Translations under genes and position numbers: made by a program
NCBI GenBank assembly: GCA_017591395.1
Contig: WEDG01001063.1
Coordinates: 30,607-94,606 of the forward strand
DNA length: 64,000 nucleotides
From: Schistocephalus solidus
Lineage: Eukaryota; Platyhelminthes; Cestoda; Diphyllobothriidea; Diphyllobothriidae
Direction: 5' to 3'
Shown: positions 12,326 through 23,689 of the stretch, one piece after another
Numbering within the stretch: position 1 is the first letter of the stretch
Layout of the letters: the number at the start of each line of letters is the position of its first letter
Notes under the pieces: generated by a model
Seen by the model: only the letters and a program-made list of their open reading frames with translations
Databases searched by the model: none
Told to the model about the DNA's origin: nothing

Positions 12326-13455
12326 GGATCCTCGGATAGCAGATTGTTATGTTCTAGGAACTGCATTAGTTGTTGCTTACTTATTTTTTCCATGATTTTG
12401 CAGCAAACTGAAGTTAGGCTGACCGGTCGATAATTGTTTGCAGAGACCCGGCCTCCATCCTTATAAAGCGGCGTAATCCCTGCGGATTTCCAGTCGGCTG
12501 GTAGATTTCCGGTCTGGAAGGATGTTTGGAAAAGCGTAGAGAGTGGTTTTGCCAACTCTCTCGCGAGCTCTTTCAACAGCTTGGCAGGTACTTCATCGGG
12601 ACCCGGTGACTTAGATTCCTTTAACCCCAAAAATTCCTTGAGGACAGAAGTCTCGGTGAAATGAACAGTCTTGACTATTGTATCCACTTCGAAGCCATTG
12701 GTAAGGTAATCGTAATTCGTTTCCTTTGTGAAAACAGACTGGAAAAATTCTGAGAGATGATCAGCCTTCGCACCGTCTTCAGTAAGGTCTATGCCCTCGG
12801 CGGTCCTCAGCAGGGGTATCGGATCCTTGTTCCGTGTATTCTGCCTGAGGTAACCGTAAAACAGTTTCGGGTTCACGGTGGCCCGTTTCAGCATGTGTAA
12901 TTAGAAAGCCTGTCTTGTTCTAACAATAAGGCCCTTGACCCGATTTCTCTGCATTTTGTACGCATTTAGAGATGCAGGAGTTCCGTCCGTAAGCGATTTT
13001 TTCCACAATCTCCGCTTTTTGTTAAATTCGATTTTTAAGGCCCGCGTAAGCCATCGCGGTGTGTTGGTTAACCTTTTTCTCAAAATCGGACAGTGATTTT
13101 CGATGAGCCTGTGCAGGATCTCCCGGAACGTTTCCCAGTCCTCGGTTATGTTTCCAAAGAATAAAGGTTCCCACTGAGTGCGCATGAGTTCGGCCATTAT
13201 TCCACCGAAATCACTTTGCAATATATTCCTTCTGATTGTTGTGGGTCTTGCTGGTATAGAAAATAGCGAGTACTCTCGTCGCAGTACAAGGTGGTCACTT
13301 TTACCTAGCAGCGGTAGACATGACTCTTCATCGATGCTGTCCTGCGACTTCGTGAGAACGAGGTTCAGACAATTGGCCTGTTGTCCTTCGCACACCCTTT
13401 TTGAAAAGTGACATGCTGCGTGAGAAGTAGCTTTAGCGTCGTGCTCAGAAGGCAA
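12326..13455 (-). pseudogene. CR1-type ORF2: end of endonuclease, linker and RT N-terminal part
   Basis: Polyprotein of a CR1-like non-LTR retrotransposon. From right to left: the endonuclease end with its SDH catalytic triplet (KSDHLVL, near 13300), a basic linker (FNKKRRLWKKSL, NRVKGLIVRTRQAF), then RT blocks LFYGYLRQNTR, SPGPDEVPAKLLKELA, LPADWKSAGITPLYKDGG and NNYRPVSLTSVCCKIMEKI. One in-frame stop (12898-12900, after RQAF) interrupts an otherwise long frame. RT homology stops at LLSEDPAR, where RTE sequence begins, so palm and YADD are absent. Confidence 0.85.
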
Positions 13456-13818
13456 CCGTCAAAGGCTAGCTCAGAGCTATGTGCGCAGACCGAGCTCCAG
13501 TCGATGTGAGGCGCATTAAAGTCACCCATGATCAGGATATCCAACCGCGTAGCGATCTATTCAAGCTCATCTATCAGAAAAGCATCGGCTACGGGGTCTC
13601 TTCTTTGTGGGACGGTAGACTGTTAGGACATCTAGACTTGATGAACCTGACACTTTTATGGATAACCATATCGACTCGGAAGTAGACGCCAGTTTATAAG
13701 TTTTGTCTAAAACTGCAAGTTCACTTTTCACATATGTGAGTACGCCTCCTCCTTTACGCCCTTTTCTGTCTTTTCTAAACAGTTGGTAGCCAGCAATAGT
13801 TACCTCCCGATCGTCCAC
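13456..13818 (-). pseudogene. CR1-type ORF2: AP-endonuclease central part
   Basis: The minus strand encodes TIAGYQLFRKDRKGRKGGGV, LTYVKSELAVLDKTY and SIWLSIKVSGSSSLDVLTVY, then, in another frame near 13480-13550, RLDILIMGDFNAPHIDW, the GDFN active-site motif of APE-type endonucleases. The frame change near 13560 is a frameshift. It leads into the SDH-containing segment to the left. Confidence 0.8.
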
Positions 13819-14103
13819 GTGTTGGACAGCCAGGTTTCTGTTAGGGAAATTATATCAGGAGATAGTTCACAGACATGAATCTTAAGCTCGTCGAGCTTCG
13901 ATAACCTACTCTGTGCATTGGTGTACATGAATGTTAGTTTTCGGTTTGCTCGGGAAGTGCTAACAGTCGGGCGCGAGCCCCTGTTTACTGGGCCAACTGC
14001 GAGGTAATCCGGAACGGGCCTCTCCAGGGGGAGAACAATGGACGATGGATCACTTGGTTGTTGTAAATAACCAAATTTGTTTCCCCCTCGCTGAGCCGCC
14101 GTC

Positions 14104-14460
14104 TCAGTTCGATGACAAGTTGATGGCGTTTGTTCCGCTCCACAGGTGAGAAGTCCTGTTGAAAAAAACTCCAGGGTTTGAGTTTTTTAACTTAAAGCGC
14201 CTAGACAGAATGGGACTGGCTTCCTGGTTACTGGTCAAGATAACTTTTAGTGGCCAAGGACGTGTTGATTCAGATTGGCTTTTGGGCCAATTTCCAAGGC
14301 GGAAGGCTTTTTCCAGTTCAATCGACGTATTAGGTTCCAGCATATTGTTCAGGAGTTCATGAAAGTGGTTCATGTCTTCGGAATATCGGTCTACGGGAGT
14401 CGTAGCTGTTAATTCAGGTAGTCCCTGTATTATGAAACCTTTTTTTTCTGTCCGTGGCAT
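14104..14460 (-). CDS. CR1-type ORF1-like protein, partial
   Basis: A 118-codon frame starting MPRTEKKGFIIQGLPE, with IELEKAFRLGNWPKSQSEST, PLKVILTSNQEASPILSRRF and KLKNSNPGVFFNRT. The pattern (a charged helix, an FRLG block, then an RP-PLKV-L block) resembles the RNA-binding ORF1 C-terminal domain carried upstream of ORF2 in CR1/L1-type elements. After the frame closes, bases to its left still read as RRRLSEGETNLVI, so the end is frameshifted. The start is the first Met and may not be the original N terminus. Confidence 0.6.
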   Translation of the reverse strand: MPRTEKKGFIIQGLPELTATTPVDRYSEDMNHFHELLNNMLEPNTSIELEKAFRLGNWPKSQSESTRPWPLKVILTSNQEASPILSRRFKLKNSNPGVFFNRTSHLWSGTNAINLSSN

Positions 14461-15540
14461 TTTTTGTACCTACGACGCTGTCTTCCAATATCTGGTGGGA
14501 AGGTTTCACGTTATGCACTGGTGATCATGGAGCGGATGCTGATTGGCTATGTGTTGGCTTCGATCCGGGTTTTTTGGTTTCGGCTAATTCCACGGGTTCC
14601 ACGATTTTGAATCGCAGGTGGTAGTTTCGGTTGGGGAATCAATTCCACTGCTTGTGCTTGGTGTGAGAATCTCATTATTTCCTGTGTAGGACAAGGCAAT
14701 GGTCAAACCCCCTTTGATAATAGGATAACAGGCTATGTCTTTGAAAACGTTATTGTTTATATGCCAGTTCATTTAGTACAGCTTTTGTCATGGCTCAGTC
14801 CAATGAGCCCAGTTTTGTAGCTCTTGGCGAACAGTATCACTCAAAAAAACCCTATCGCAGCAGCTTAAATAATTTAGGAGATTCTAGCCGCTACGAGCTG
14901 CTGGCCCGGTTTCATAAGAGAAGAGAGTACATGGGACTCCAGCTGGGAGGATAGTGTATTCTGAACAGATTTATCGGAGAAAGTTGTTAGCCGGACGAGC
15001 GCACGTCCGGCGCCGCGAGAGTGACGTCCCAATTTTGAGACAGTGCCAGGGCCATGCATGAGTCAACCTAGAGTGTGATTGGCCGGTTTGGACAGCCGGT
15101 ATTGGCGAGGAACAGCCAGCCACTGGTGCGCATGTGCATGTAGTCATGACTGGTTCAGCCTTGAAACTTGCGATTGGAGTTGGGCCTCTACACCCCGATC
15201 CAACGCCGAAAACCCTACACACACACCCCTCAGCTCTTTGTCCTGCGCCTGCTAGACTAGACTGCTGCAAGTTAAGTTATAAACAACGGGCCAGAAGCGC
15301 AATGGGCGCATTTTAGCAGAACATGGAGCATGCAAGTCTGATTAGGAACACTCAAGAAGCTGAAAGGAATACCTCCGGCTACCGGGTTACGTTCACAGTA
15401 CTTGCAATAACACAGTTTTGCTAAGCGTATTCATGAATTCCCATCGCCGTTTGTGCTTTCTCTTGGTGATGCAGTGTGTTCATCAGATCAACAGACGAAG
15501 ATAACGGAAACAATTGGCTCCTTATCTGAATGCAGACGGA
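14461..15540. other. Possible CR1 5' leader and spacer
   Basis: No motif recognised. A 99-codon minus frame at 14971-15270 and a short plus frame opposite it lack homology I can name. Position upstream of the CR1 ORF1 makes a 5' untranslated region plausible for at least the left part. A tract of GA/TC-poor, CpG-containing sequence near 15000-15030 is the only local compositional change. Confidence 0.35.
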
Positions 15541-15570
15541 AATAAAAGATAGACCATGCAAACATGTGAC

Positions 15571-16650
15571 AGTTCTACCGTCGACTCCAACGCGGTCCAG
15601 CGTGTGCTCCACAACGTGGTCTAGGGACGGTGACTTGCACGTGGATTAGTTTTAAGTGATGATAGACTTGCACTGCAGCTACCGCACTCTATTTTCCCTC
15701 ACCCGCCTGTGTTCGGTGTTAAGACAAAGTCAAGACTACCAGAGGCGGGACCGGGCGCAGGTGTTTGGTGCGGCCGGAGCAGCCCCTGAACTCAGATCCC
15801 ACGGGATAGGAGTTCCATAAAGGCCAAAGTAAGAAGTAAGCATTGCAGACTGACTCTAAGTCCGCCAGTCACTTACTCCATGCAATTACTCAATGGGCTG
15901 ACCACGCAGTCCGAGGTATCCAATCAGTTGACAGTCTTCCAAACCATAATGGCCACAATAAGAAGGAGCCATTGCAGCCTGAATCTCAGTTCGCCAGTCA
16001 GCCACTACACACAAAACATACAATTGGGCTGACCACGCGGTCCGAGTTATATCGTCAGCTGGCAACCTTCCAAGCCACGGCTTTTAGCTCACCGTGATAG
16101 TTTCAAGCGCATCAGATTGCTTATAGTGAGGAAAGTGTGCTGAGCCGTCGACCTCACTCTCTCCCCCACCCCCACAATCAGGTGACCAGCTGAACCGGTG
16201 AGTTGTCAGATGCGGAGGTGCTGGTGACCTCGTCTACGCGTACTGCGTACACGACCTGGCCCCCAAACACAAGCACCAGGATTTCACATAACAGGAGGTT
16301 GAAAGGCTCAACTCTCACCCATGTGAGATAGCCAGAGGTCACGTTAAGAAGGAGCCATTGTAGCCTGAATTTCAGACCACAATTCAGCCACTCCACACAA
16401 TACACATTGGACTGACTGCGAGCTCTGAGTGCAATTGTCAGTTGGCAACCTTTCAACCCACGGCGCTGATCGCCCCGTGTTATTCTCAAGCTCAGATCAC
16501 ACATGCAGCAGAAGAGCCACATGTAGAAGGAGCCGAGAATCGTGCTTGCGTCTCAATCAGTTATGCAGATTGAGAGCATGTTTTTTGTGGTGTTGCGTGT
16601 GATCATGTAAGGTGCATAGGCTGATTAGGAGATATTTAGTGTTGTGGTAT
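15571..16650 (-). repeat. RTE 3' untranslated region with tandem 125-bp modules
   Basis: Three diverged copies of a module lie at about 15833-15945, 15958-16085 and 16346-16470. Marks: GGAGCCATTGCAGCCTGA, a CAGCCACT.CACACAA run, GGGCTGACCACGCGGTCCGAG and GGCAACCTTCCAAGCCACGG on the plus strand. The RTE copy at 48.6 kb has two (48915-49040 and 49270-49390). The left end (15571-15790) matches the terminal fragment at 12128-12325. Confidence 0.75.
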
Positions 16651-16676
16651 AGCCGGCTTCGTTCTACCGCAGGTTT

Positions 16677-17698
16677 TCATGGAGAAGCATGCGACCTAAT
16701 AGGTCCATGCGGTGTGTGAAAGTGCGTGGGTAGTCCGATCAGCTGAGGTTGGGTGCGGCGGGAGAATGCTGGTGCTCCTAGCACCAGTTCGCCGGTCTCT
16801 GTGCGATGGATTCGCAAGTAACCGACCAGGCTGATCCGTGATGTGCATGTGCAGCGACAATGAGGACAAGATAGGTTGGGAGGTGCTGAGTCTTCGGGGG
16901 CTCCGCTGCTGGTACTGGTAGTCGAGCTCATGGGAGGACTATGGGAAAGTGTTCATGGGTGCGCAAGATGCGTGGGCATCGCGATGGATTCTGCTTTCAT
17001 ATATGCGCATGTGAACGAGCAGGCCCAACGCTGTGAGTGAATGCGCGAGGCAGTGAGGGCATTGGAGGTTGCGGTCTCTGCTGTGTGTTGGTGCTTAGGT
17101 ACTAGTTGGCCAGACTCGGTGCGATGGATCCGCAAGTGAACGACCAGGCCGATGTGTGAGGTGAATGTGCGATCGCAATGACGACGGGGTAGTAACGAGC
17201 CCCCATCGCTGGTACTGGGGGCGGTGGTGGTATTGGAGGTAGCAGGTGGCCGGTAGTCGGAGGTGCTCACTGAGTTGTCGGGAGTGTGGCAAGTTGTGAT
17301 AGTCGCAATGATCAGCGCAAGGGGGTTAGGAGGAAGGATGGCGGCGGGGCATCGATGAAGTTGATATCAGTGGTTGGGGTGGAAGTCTTCGTGGAGTCTG
17401 AGGTAGGTGTGACAGAAATTGATGTTATGGGATTGTTGTTGCATTGAGTTCGAAGATGTCTGACCAGACCGATTCGCGCGCGGAATGTGCGTTGACAACG
17501 TGGGCACGTTGGCAGGGCTTGGGCATTGGCGGTGTTGATCCGCGATGCTTGTGAGTTGCGAGCCGCCCTTTTGGTCTTAGCAGCGGCGATCCGGTTGGCC
17601 GCATAGATTGCTGCACCTGTCTTCACGGATCTTCTCCATGCCATTCTATCCTGGGCGAGGTCTTCCCAGGTCACCGGGTTGATTTGCAGTTGATTCAA
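16677..17698 (-). pseudogene. RTE ORF2 C-terminal zinc-finger segment
   Basis: The first frame (17312-17698) runs from the RT tail (QLQINPVTWEDLAQDR, NRIAAAKTKRAARNSQ) into CPRCQRTFRARIGLVRHLRT, a C2H2/C2HC-like finger followed by a Ser/Thr-rich stretch. Further left, other frames give RTFTSHIGLVVHLRIHRTES (16953-17270) and CPHCRCTCTSRISLVGYLRI (16677-16931). Fingers share the core F-x-R-IGLV-HLRIHRTE and are spaced by low-complexity linkers. Frameshifts separate them. DNA or RNA binding is inferred from the fold. Confidence 0.75.
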
Positions 17699-17736
17699 TT
17701 AATTCTGAAAAGTGTCCTTGTAGCATAGTTTTGATC

Positions 17737-19400
17737 TCACTGTCGGTGAGCACCCGCAGCGACATCAACATAGAAAAGTCCTTTGAGCTGTCGCTCATCG
17801 TCCATTCTCACCAGGTGGGTGTTCCATCGCAGTTTCACTTCCTTCAGCATGGAGCGAATCCTTAGGATTCCGGTCCACTTCAGGACTTCCGTGTCCGGGA
17901 TCCTATCTTGCCATCTCTGCTTCAGTATTCTGCGAAGGCAGCTGAGATTGAAGCGATTAAACTTCCAAGCTTGATTCAAGTACACGGTCGAGGTCTCCGC
18001 TCCGTAAATGAGTGTCATCAAGTCGATGGCCTTTCATATCTTCAGTTTGGTGTTCACGTGAATACCGCGGCGATTATATACACAAAGGCCTGCAGTCGGC
18101 CGAAGACCTGACTGGCTCTGGAGATCCGTTGAGCAACCTCGTCATCGACTCTCGAGTTGCGTGACAGCGCGCTTACCAGATAAGCAACGCTTTCCACTTT
18201 TTTGAGTTGAGCGCCGGTGACATTGATTTGGGCAGCATTGTATTCCACGCTGGGCGGCGATTGGTGCATGACCACCGTTTTGGCTGTATTGATTGTTAAT
18301 CCAAAATTGGTGCAGCCTAAGGCGAAGAGGTCGATGCTCCTTTGTATGTCCTCCTCCGTCACTGTGTTAGGGGCACATTCGTCTGTGAAGAGCAAGTCAC
18401 GGACTGTAGTCGTAGACATGTGCATTGGGGCCTGCATATGCCGACTGTTGAGAAGGTGCCCGTCAGTTTTGTAGGCGATGGGAACCTCAGGGTGCTCATC
18501 AAGTTAGGCGTCCATCAGAAAAGCAGAGAACACGATACTGAAGAGGGTGAGGGCCAGTATGCAACCCTCCTTCACTCCATTTTTCGCAGCAAAAGCCTCG
18601 GATACAGTTCAGCTGACAGTGACGCGCGCCATTATCCTGTCGAGAAGTTGACACACGATGTGAGTGAACCGTTCACAACAGCCGAATTTCTGCATGGCTC
18701 TCCACAATCCGTCGTAAGTCACAATTTCAAAGGCTTTCGTCAGGTCTGCGAAGATAGTTTATAGGTGGATTCGCATATCCTGGCACTTCTATTGTAGCTG
18801 GCGTGCGGCGACGATCATGTCGGTTTTTCCGCAGTTGCGTCGGAAGCCACATTGGCTTTCCGGGAGCAGGCACTGCTCTAGGTGACCGTTCAGATGATTG
18901 AGAAGGATATGGGTGAGGATCATTCCGGCGATGTTGAGCAACGAGATGCCTCTGTGATTATTACAGAGTTGCCGGTTTCCCTTCCGCTTGAAGAGATGGA
19001 CGATGGTCGCGTCTTTGAAATCCTGAGGAACTTGTCCTTGGTGCCACATCTCCTGGAAGAGTGTTGTGAGTTCTGCCATCAGCCGGGGCCCACCGTGCTT
19101 GTAGACTTCCGGTGGGATTGCGTTGGATCCCGGTGCTTTACCGCTGGAAATCTGCTGCACGGCCCGGATGGTTTCTGGTAGGGAAGGCGGCAGATCCAGG
19201 TCATTGTTCGTGTCCACTTGAGGGAGCCGGTCAATGGCAGCATCGTAGATGGTTGATGAGCCAGTAAAGACACTTCTGAAGTGCTCAGCCCAGTGCTTCA
19301 GAATTTTCGATTACTCTGTCAGCAGTGTTGTGTCGTCAGAGCTGGCAGCGGTGCGGGCCCCTTACTGCAGGGGCCGCAGACGGCCTTGATGGCTTTGAAG
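17737..19400 (-). pseudogene. RTE reverse transcriptase domain, decayed
   Basis: RT blocks in order on the minus strand: LPPSLPETIRAVQQISSGKA, PGSNAIPPEVYKHGGPRLMA, RQLCNNHRGISLLNIAGMIL, LLPESQCGFRRNCGKTDMIV (18789-19217), then FADLTKAFE, NGVKEGC and STTTVRDLLFTDECAP (18054-18720), and a thumb with [39 protein letters not shown] and [20 protein letters not shown] (17737-18021). The catalytic FADD is FTDE, so the copy should be inactive. Stops also occur. Confidence 0.85.
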
Positions 19401-20106
19401 TAGTTTTTCATTTCATTGCGGCCGCATACCCCTGGATTTTCTCAGCCTTTCGTACCATCCAGGCAACCTGCATCTCCCGCTGCCCTTGCTATACAAGGCG
19501 GCGGCATCCGAAAAAGGCTGCTTTGGTGGCGTCAGTCCGAAGGTCCATGTAGGCATTGTGTAGTCCATTCTTCTCCGCGAGTACGTTGCTGATGTCGGCG
19601 TCATTGTCGTCAAACCAGTCCTGGTGTTGACGGCGTGCGTGTCAGAAGACTGCGAGGACGGTGTGAGGCGATGATCCGTCAATACATGGCCTTTGTCACC
19701 AGCACGTCCTGTTGATCTCGCCTCCGGACGAGGACATAGCCCAAAAGATGCCAGTCTCGACTGGCATATTCAACATAGCAGTGTTTAACTAACCTTTTGG
19801 TCGCTTAACTTGGGGTCTTCCACGTGGTTGTAGACGAAGCCTCATCTTAGAGATGACGAGGCGGTAATCCGTCCATCCGTCTGCGCCGGGGATCGCCTTT
19901 GTCACCACCACGTCCTGTAGATCTCACCTCCGGACGAGAACATGGTCCAAGAGGTGCCAGTGACTCGATCGAAAATGAACCCAGGTCGCTTTTTGTCGCG
20001 TTGGGAGGCGGAAGAAGGTGTTGGTCAGCAGGAGACGGTGTTCCGCACAAGTTCGCAGAACAAAGAGGCCGTTATCGTTGCGGCTACCGAGATCATGGGG
20101 ACACCG

Positions 20107-20727
20107 CTATCTTTGCCAGACAGCATGGTCCGTCCCGACACGGGCGTTAAATTTACCAAGGACAATTAACTTGTCGACCTTCGGAACAGTCGCCAGCAGG
20201 GCATGCAGGTCCTCGTAAAATTTGTTCTTTGCCACATCAGAGCTCGTCATTGGGGGAGCGTAGGCGCTGATGATGGTGGCGAGTTTTTCTCCCCGAAAAG
20301 GCAGGCGCAGGCTTATCAGGCGATCATTGATACCCTGCGGCAGACAGGGCAGACGTCCCACGATGTCGTTTCGGATGTCAAAAGCAACACCAGCGTCCTG
20401 TCACTCTGCCTTTGGCCGGCCGCTCCAGAAGTAGGTGTAGCCGGCACCCACCTCCTCCAGCTGACCCTGTTCAGAGAATCGGGTCTATCTGAGAGCAGCA
20501 ATGTCCACCTTGTAGCGAGCCAGTTCCAGAGCGACTAGCACCGTCCTCCGTTCCGGTCGATTACTCCTGGGATTGTCTAAAAGGGATCGAACATTCCAGG
20601 CTGCTAGAGTGAGCAAGCTCACTCGAGCAGTCCGGGGTGTACCCCGGAGGGTATTGTGGGGGGGGGGGCGGGGGCGGGATTGGGAGAGGAGATGTTGCTG
20701 ATATTGTTTAGAGTTTTTCGACCGCAT
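20107..20727 (-). pseudogene. RTE AP-endonuclease domain, decayed
   Basis: The minus strand encodes a leader and LAAWNVRSLLDNPRSNRPER, ELARYKVDIAALR (then a stop), [53 protein letters not shown] and [16 protein letters not shown]. The family's GDFN active-site motif is GKFN. Downstream, near 19870-20050, other frames continue with [13 protein letters not shown] and DYRLVISKMRLRLQPR. The G/C run at 20658-20680 in the leader makes a frameshift-prone tract. Confidence 0.85.
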
Positions 20728-20959
20728 GTAATTGCATTCTGCTAGCCACGGTATGCTGCAGATGTCGTGAGACCCAGCATTTGTTTAGGGCACCTTTTCG
20801 AGCCCCTTCCTTTCACGAGGAGGCAAGCAGTGCTGTCCCTAAATATGGCTGCTCGGACAACCCAAACGGGTGGGTCACGATTTGGGTTAGTGAGAGAACG
20901 ACCGATTCGCCTGGGTCGCCTACGTGATTGCATGTCGCCCTCGCCGTAGGACTTTTCGA

Positions 20960-21115
20960 CCGTGGGGAAGGAGGGAAGGGTGAGGAGAGAGAGAGAAGGG
21001 AAGAAAAGGAGAGCGAAAGAGGAGGAAAGAAGGGCGAGAGGAGGAGGAGGAGGAGGAGGAGGAGGAGGAGTAGAAGTAAGATGGGAAAGGGAGAGGGGGA
21101 AGAGCAGGGTGAAGG
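20960..21115. repeat. Purine-rich GA/GGA low-complexity tract
   Basis: About 150 bp almost wholly A and G on the plus strand, with a clean (GGA)n run at about 21038-21070. The Arg/Glu/Gly-rich reading frame across it is a product of the repeat. Purine tracts like this can form triplexes, but I see no associated gene. Confidence 0.85.
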
Positions 21116-21309
21116 GATCAGACGTACCGGGTGTGTAACTTACTATTTACTAACATAAAACTCGTTGCTTTTCACTAAAAACTCGAATTTAAGATAATGG
21201 TATATTAGAAATTACTCCAATAAGGCAAAATATGAAGGTACATCAGGAATGGAGGCGCATAAATTGGGAAAAATATAAAATAGTAACAAATACACAAGAT
21301 GAGTACTTA

Positions 21310-21700
21310 TTGAACTACCCGCTTACATTCATGACAGCATGAATTTTGTCAGGCATAAATATAGCTAGATAGTCCATAGTAGATTGTTCAATGTGAGTAT
21401 GCAGCATGCAATCACGTTTTTCTTGCATGATAAGACTTTTAATTGCCTTGTGTCAATTTCTTTTTATTATTTCAAAAGATCTTTGATTGGATTCAGATCC
21501 GGACTGTTGGCAGGAATAAAAATACATTGTAGGCCGCATGTGGAGAGGGTGGCCGTTGTCAAAAAGAGTCGGATTATAGCTGTAAACTTTATCAAATGAA
21601 TACCTCTTTAGAGAGATGCAAAGGAGCATTGTCTAGTAAAATTACCGCGTGGCTTTTGAAATATTAACAGAAATTCTTTAACATGGTTTCTGTTAGAAAG
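21310..21700 (-). pseudogene. Tc1/mariner-type transposase C-terminal relic
   Basis: Cut-and-paste transposase fragment visible only by joining short minus-strand frames. VILLDNAPLHLSKE (21605-21650) carries the second catalytic Asp; FIPANSPDLNPIKDLLK (about 21470-21520) is the SPDLNPIE block with the catalytic Glu replaced by Lys; MDYLAIFMPDKIHAVMNVSG and a stop (about 21313-21375) match the usual C-terminal SMP.RI.AVI block. Frameshifts and stops lie between blocks. I did not find the N-terminal DNA-binding part or terminal inverted repeats. Confidence 0.75.
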
Positions 21701-21719
21701 GATTACTTAGGTGGGTGCC

Positions 21720-23160
21720 AGCTTTCGAATGAGCTTCGTTACGACTGTCTGCTCAAAGTACCCCCTCCACCCAATAAAAAATGACTAAATAAGTAATGTG
21801 CATTTTTGGCATTTATTTACTTTACCCTTGTAAATACAAATATATTTTATTAAAGTAAAGGCATAAAATATTCTGTTATAAACCTTTTGGTGGAAAATTA
21901 TTTCTTCTTCAAATTTTAACCTTGGAGAAAGGATAGCTTTAGATTTTGAAAATAAATTTTTAATTTTTGGATAAGTGTAAATCAAACGGCAGTTCCACCT
22001 TCACTTCTAAACTGCATTCGGTATACTTTTGGTACTTTGCTTTGTTAGGGAGATATTATCAAAGGTTCATACATTTTTTTAAATTTATGTAGTTCCTGTT
22101 GCATACTTCTTAAGTAGCATACACAATGCTGCATATAATAGTTTAAAAAAATTTCATGATTCAGACTTTTCCTTAGCCGAAAGTTTTCCGTTTCTCAAGT
22201 AGACGAAATAATTTGCCACCAAAAAATTAACAAGGATATTTTGTGCCAGAGGTAAATTCAAGTTATTAGAGCAAGTGTTTACTGGGCTTTTGCCCACCCA
22301 GAGCCAAACAACGTGCAGGAGCATAGATGGACCAATCGGAATTGTTGGAGGTGCTTGCATATTGCTTGCTGAGGAAAGTGCTGGTAGCTGACTTCCGAAA
22401 GATAAATGTCTTTGCGAAGTGACCTTCAGGTTTTTAGCTAGTGCGCAACGCGGGGGTTATTTATTGGTTAACTCAGATTTTCAGATCCTATCCTGAATCT
22501 TTAAGATGAGGTATATTTATCAGCAAACCCTTGTTCCAGCGAATGACCGTCCCATTCGCCCCTTTAATATGTTCCGAGAAAAAGGACTCAATACTTTCCA
22601 TTCCTGCCGCCCATTTCGCTCTGTTTCACTTTCATATATAACTTTAAACTGTTGTATACCAAACCATTTTTTCAAAATGCCTTTGAGGAGAATTAGAAGA
22701 TTCCGCCGCAGCCTAGTAATGTGAAAGTTTGTCCGTCATAGTCGATAAATGGCCATTTTCACCACACTGTGCCTGTGGTTTGATTCCGAAGTGTGTTGGA
22801 GGGTACTAGTTGGGCGTAAATTGGGTTCCCATGTGTTCTGTCAAACTCCGCCAAGTGCTAAATGGACTTGGAATTATGGGGTGAGGTTGGATATCAATCG
22901 TGTCGCCGTTGCTGTTAGGTAGGGAACAATTACTGTAGATGGGTAGGATCTAGCTGGAAGCTGAAAGGGTGGGCTTTATCCGGGATCGCAGGAGTTAGTG
23001 TGGACGCGCGTAAGTCCATTACGATGGAAGGTTTTCAACGGAAGCATTTTGGACTGAATGGAGGACTGAGAGGCAGGTACACTCTTAATGTGGCACTCAT
23101 TTCACCATGTGCAATCTAAGCCGTTTTCACCCCTGCAAGGGCAAGTAGGGCTGTGTCATT
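21720..23160. other. No recognised gene
   Basis: AT-rich sequence with only short frames (for example 22506-22724, ending in an Arg-rich run RRIRRFRRSLVM). No family motif or repeated copy was recognised. Confidence 0.4.
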
Positions 23161-23620
23161 TCCCTAACACAAAGCTAAACTGTTTAAACCTAGCCCTACC
23201 CTCAACCTAAAACCTACGCTTAGCATTATAATACTCTTGACGCCTAGCCTATTCATGATACTTACCCCATCTCTTACCTCAAACTTAACCCTAAACCTCA
23301 CCTTAATCCCAAGCCCGTGTCCCGTTAAGGCAGCCATACAAGGCAGCCTTTCGATTTCTGGTTGTACTATCTCTTTTTGAAATATGTCCTCAAACGTTTA
23401 AGGGTCATTAGAAAAGATAATAAACCTCTGATTTATTTTATCAACGCGCAGTCCACAATTCAACCTGCAGAATCAAATTCTACTTAAGCTTAATCCTATC
23501 CCTACAGTTAACACAAACCAAAACCTTAACTACCTAACCATAATCCTAGGCATAATTTCTTCGGAATTTGGTGCAGGATCACATGTACTGCGGCCATAAA
23601 TTCAAAAATATTTTCCAAGC
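23160..23620 (-). repeat. Telomere-like (CCCTAA-type) degenerate repeat, inverted copy
   Basis: The plus strand has runs of CCTA/CTAACC/CCCTAA variants at 23190-23315 and 23486-23560, interrupted by GTTAAGGCAGCCATACAAGG (about 23325). The sequence CTAACCATAAT..TTCGGAATTTGGTGC..ACATGT near 23533-23590 is the reverse complement of a block at about 36835-36885, so both belong to one repeat family. Confidence 0.65.
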
Positions 23621-23689
23621 ACGTTGTTAAACTAGACTTTACGTCCAAAATATTTTCCGAACACGTTGTTAAACTAGACTTTACGTCCT
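23606..23689. repeat. 42-bp tandem duplication
   Basis: Two near-identical adjacent copies containing GTTGTTAAACTAGACTTTAC; TTTTCCAAGCACG at 23611 corresponds to TTTTCCGAACACG at 23653. It looks like a recent local duplication. Confidence 0.85.

Larger units (their letters stand above)
15571..20730 (-). mobile_element. RTE-type retrotransposon, nearly full length, decayed
   Basis: Parts in order on the minus strand: leader and AP-endonuclease (20107-20727), linker (about 19400-20106), reverse transcriptase (about 17737-19400), a C-terminal zinc-finger segment (16677-17698) and a 3' untranslated region with repeated modules (15571-16650). Many stops and frameshifts interrupt the single ORF. 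A segment is internally duplicated in the endonuclease region (the CCTCCGGACGAG..CATGG block occurs near 19725 and 19930). The copy at 48610-52570 shows the same architecture. Confidence 0.85.
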
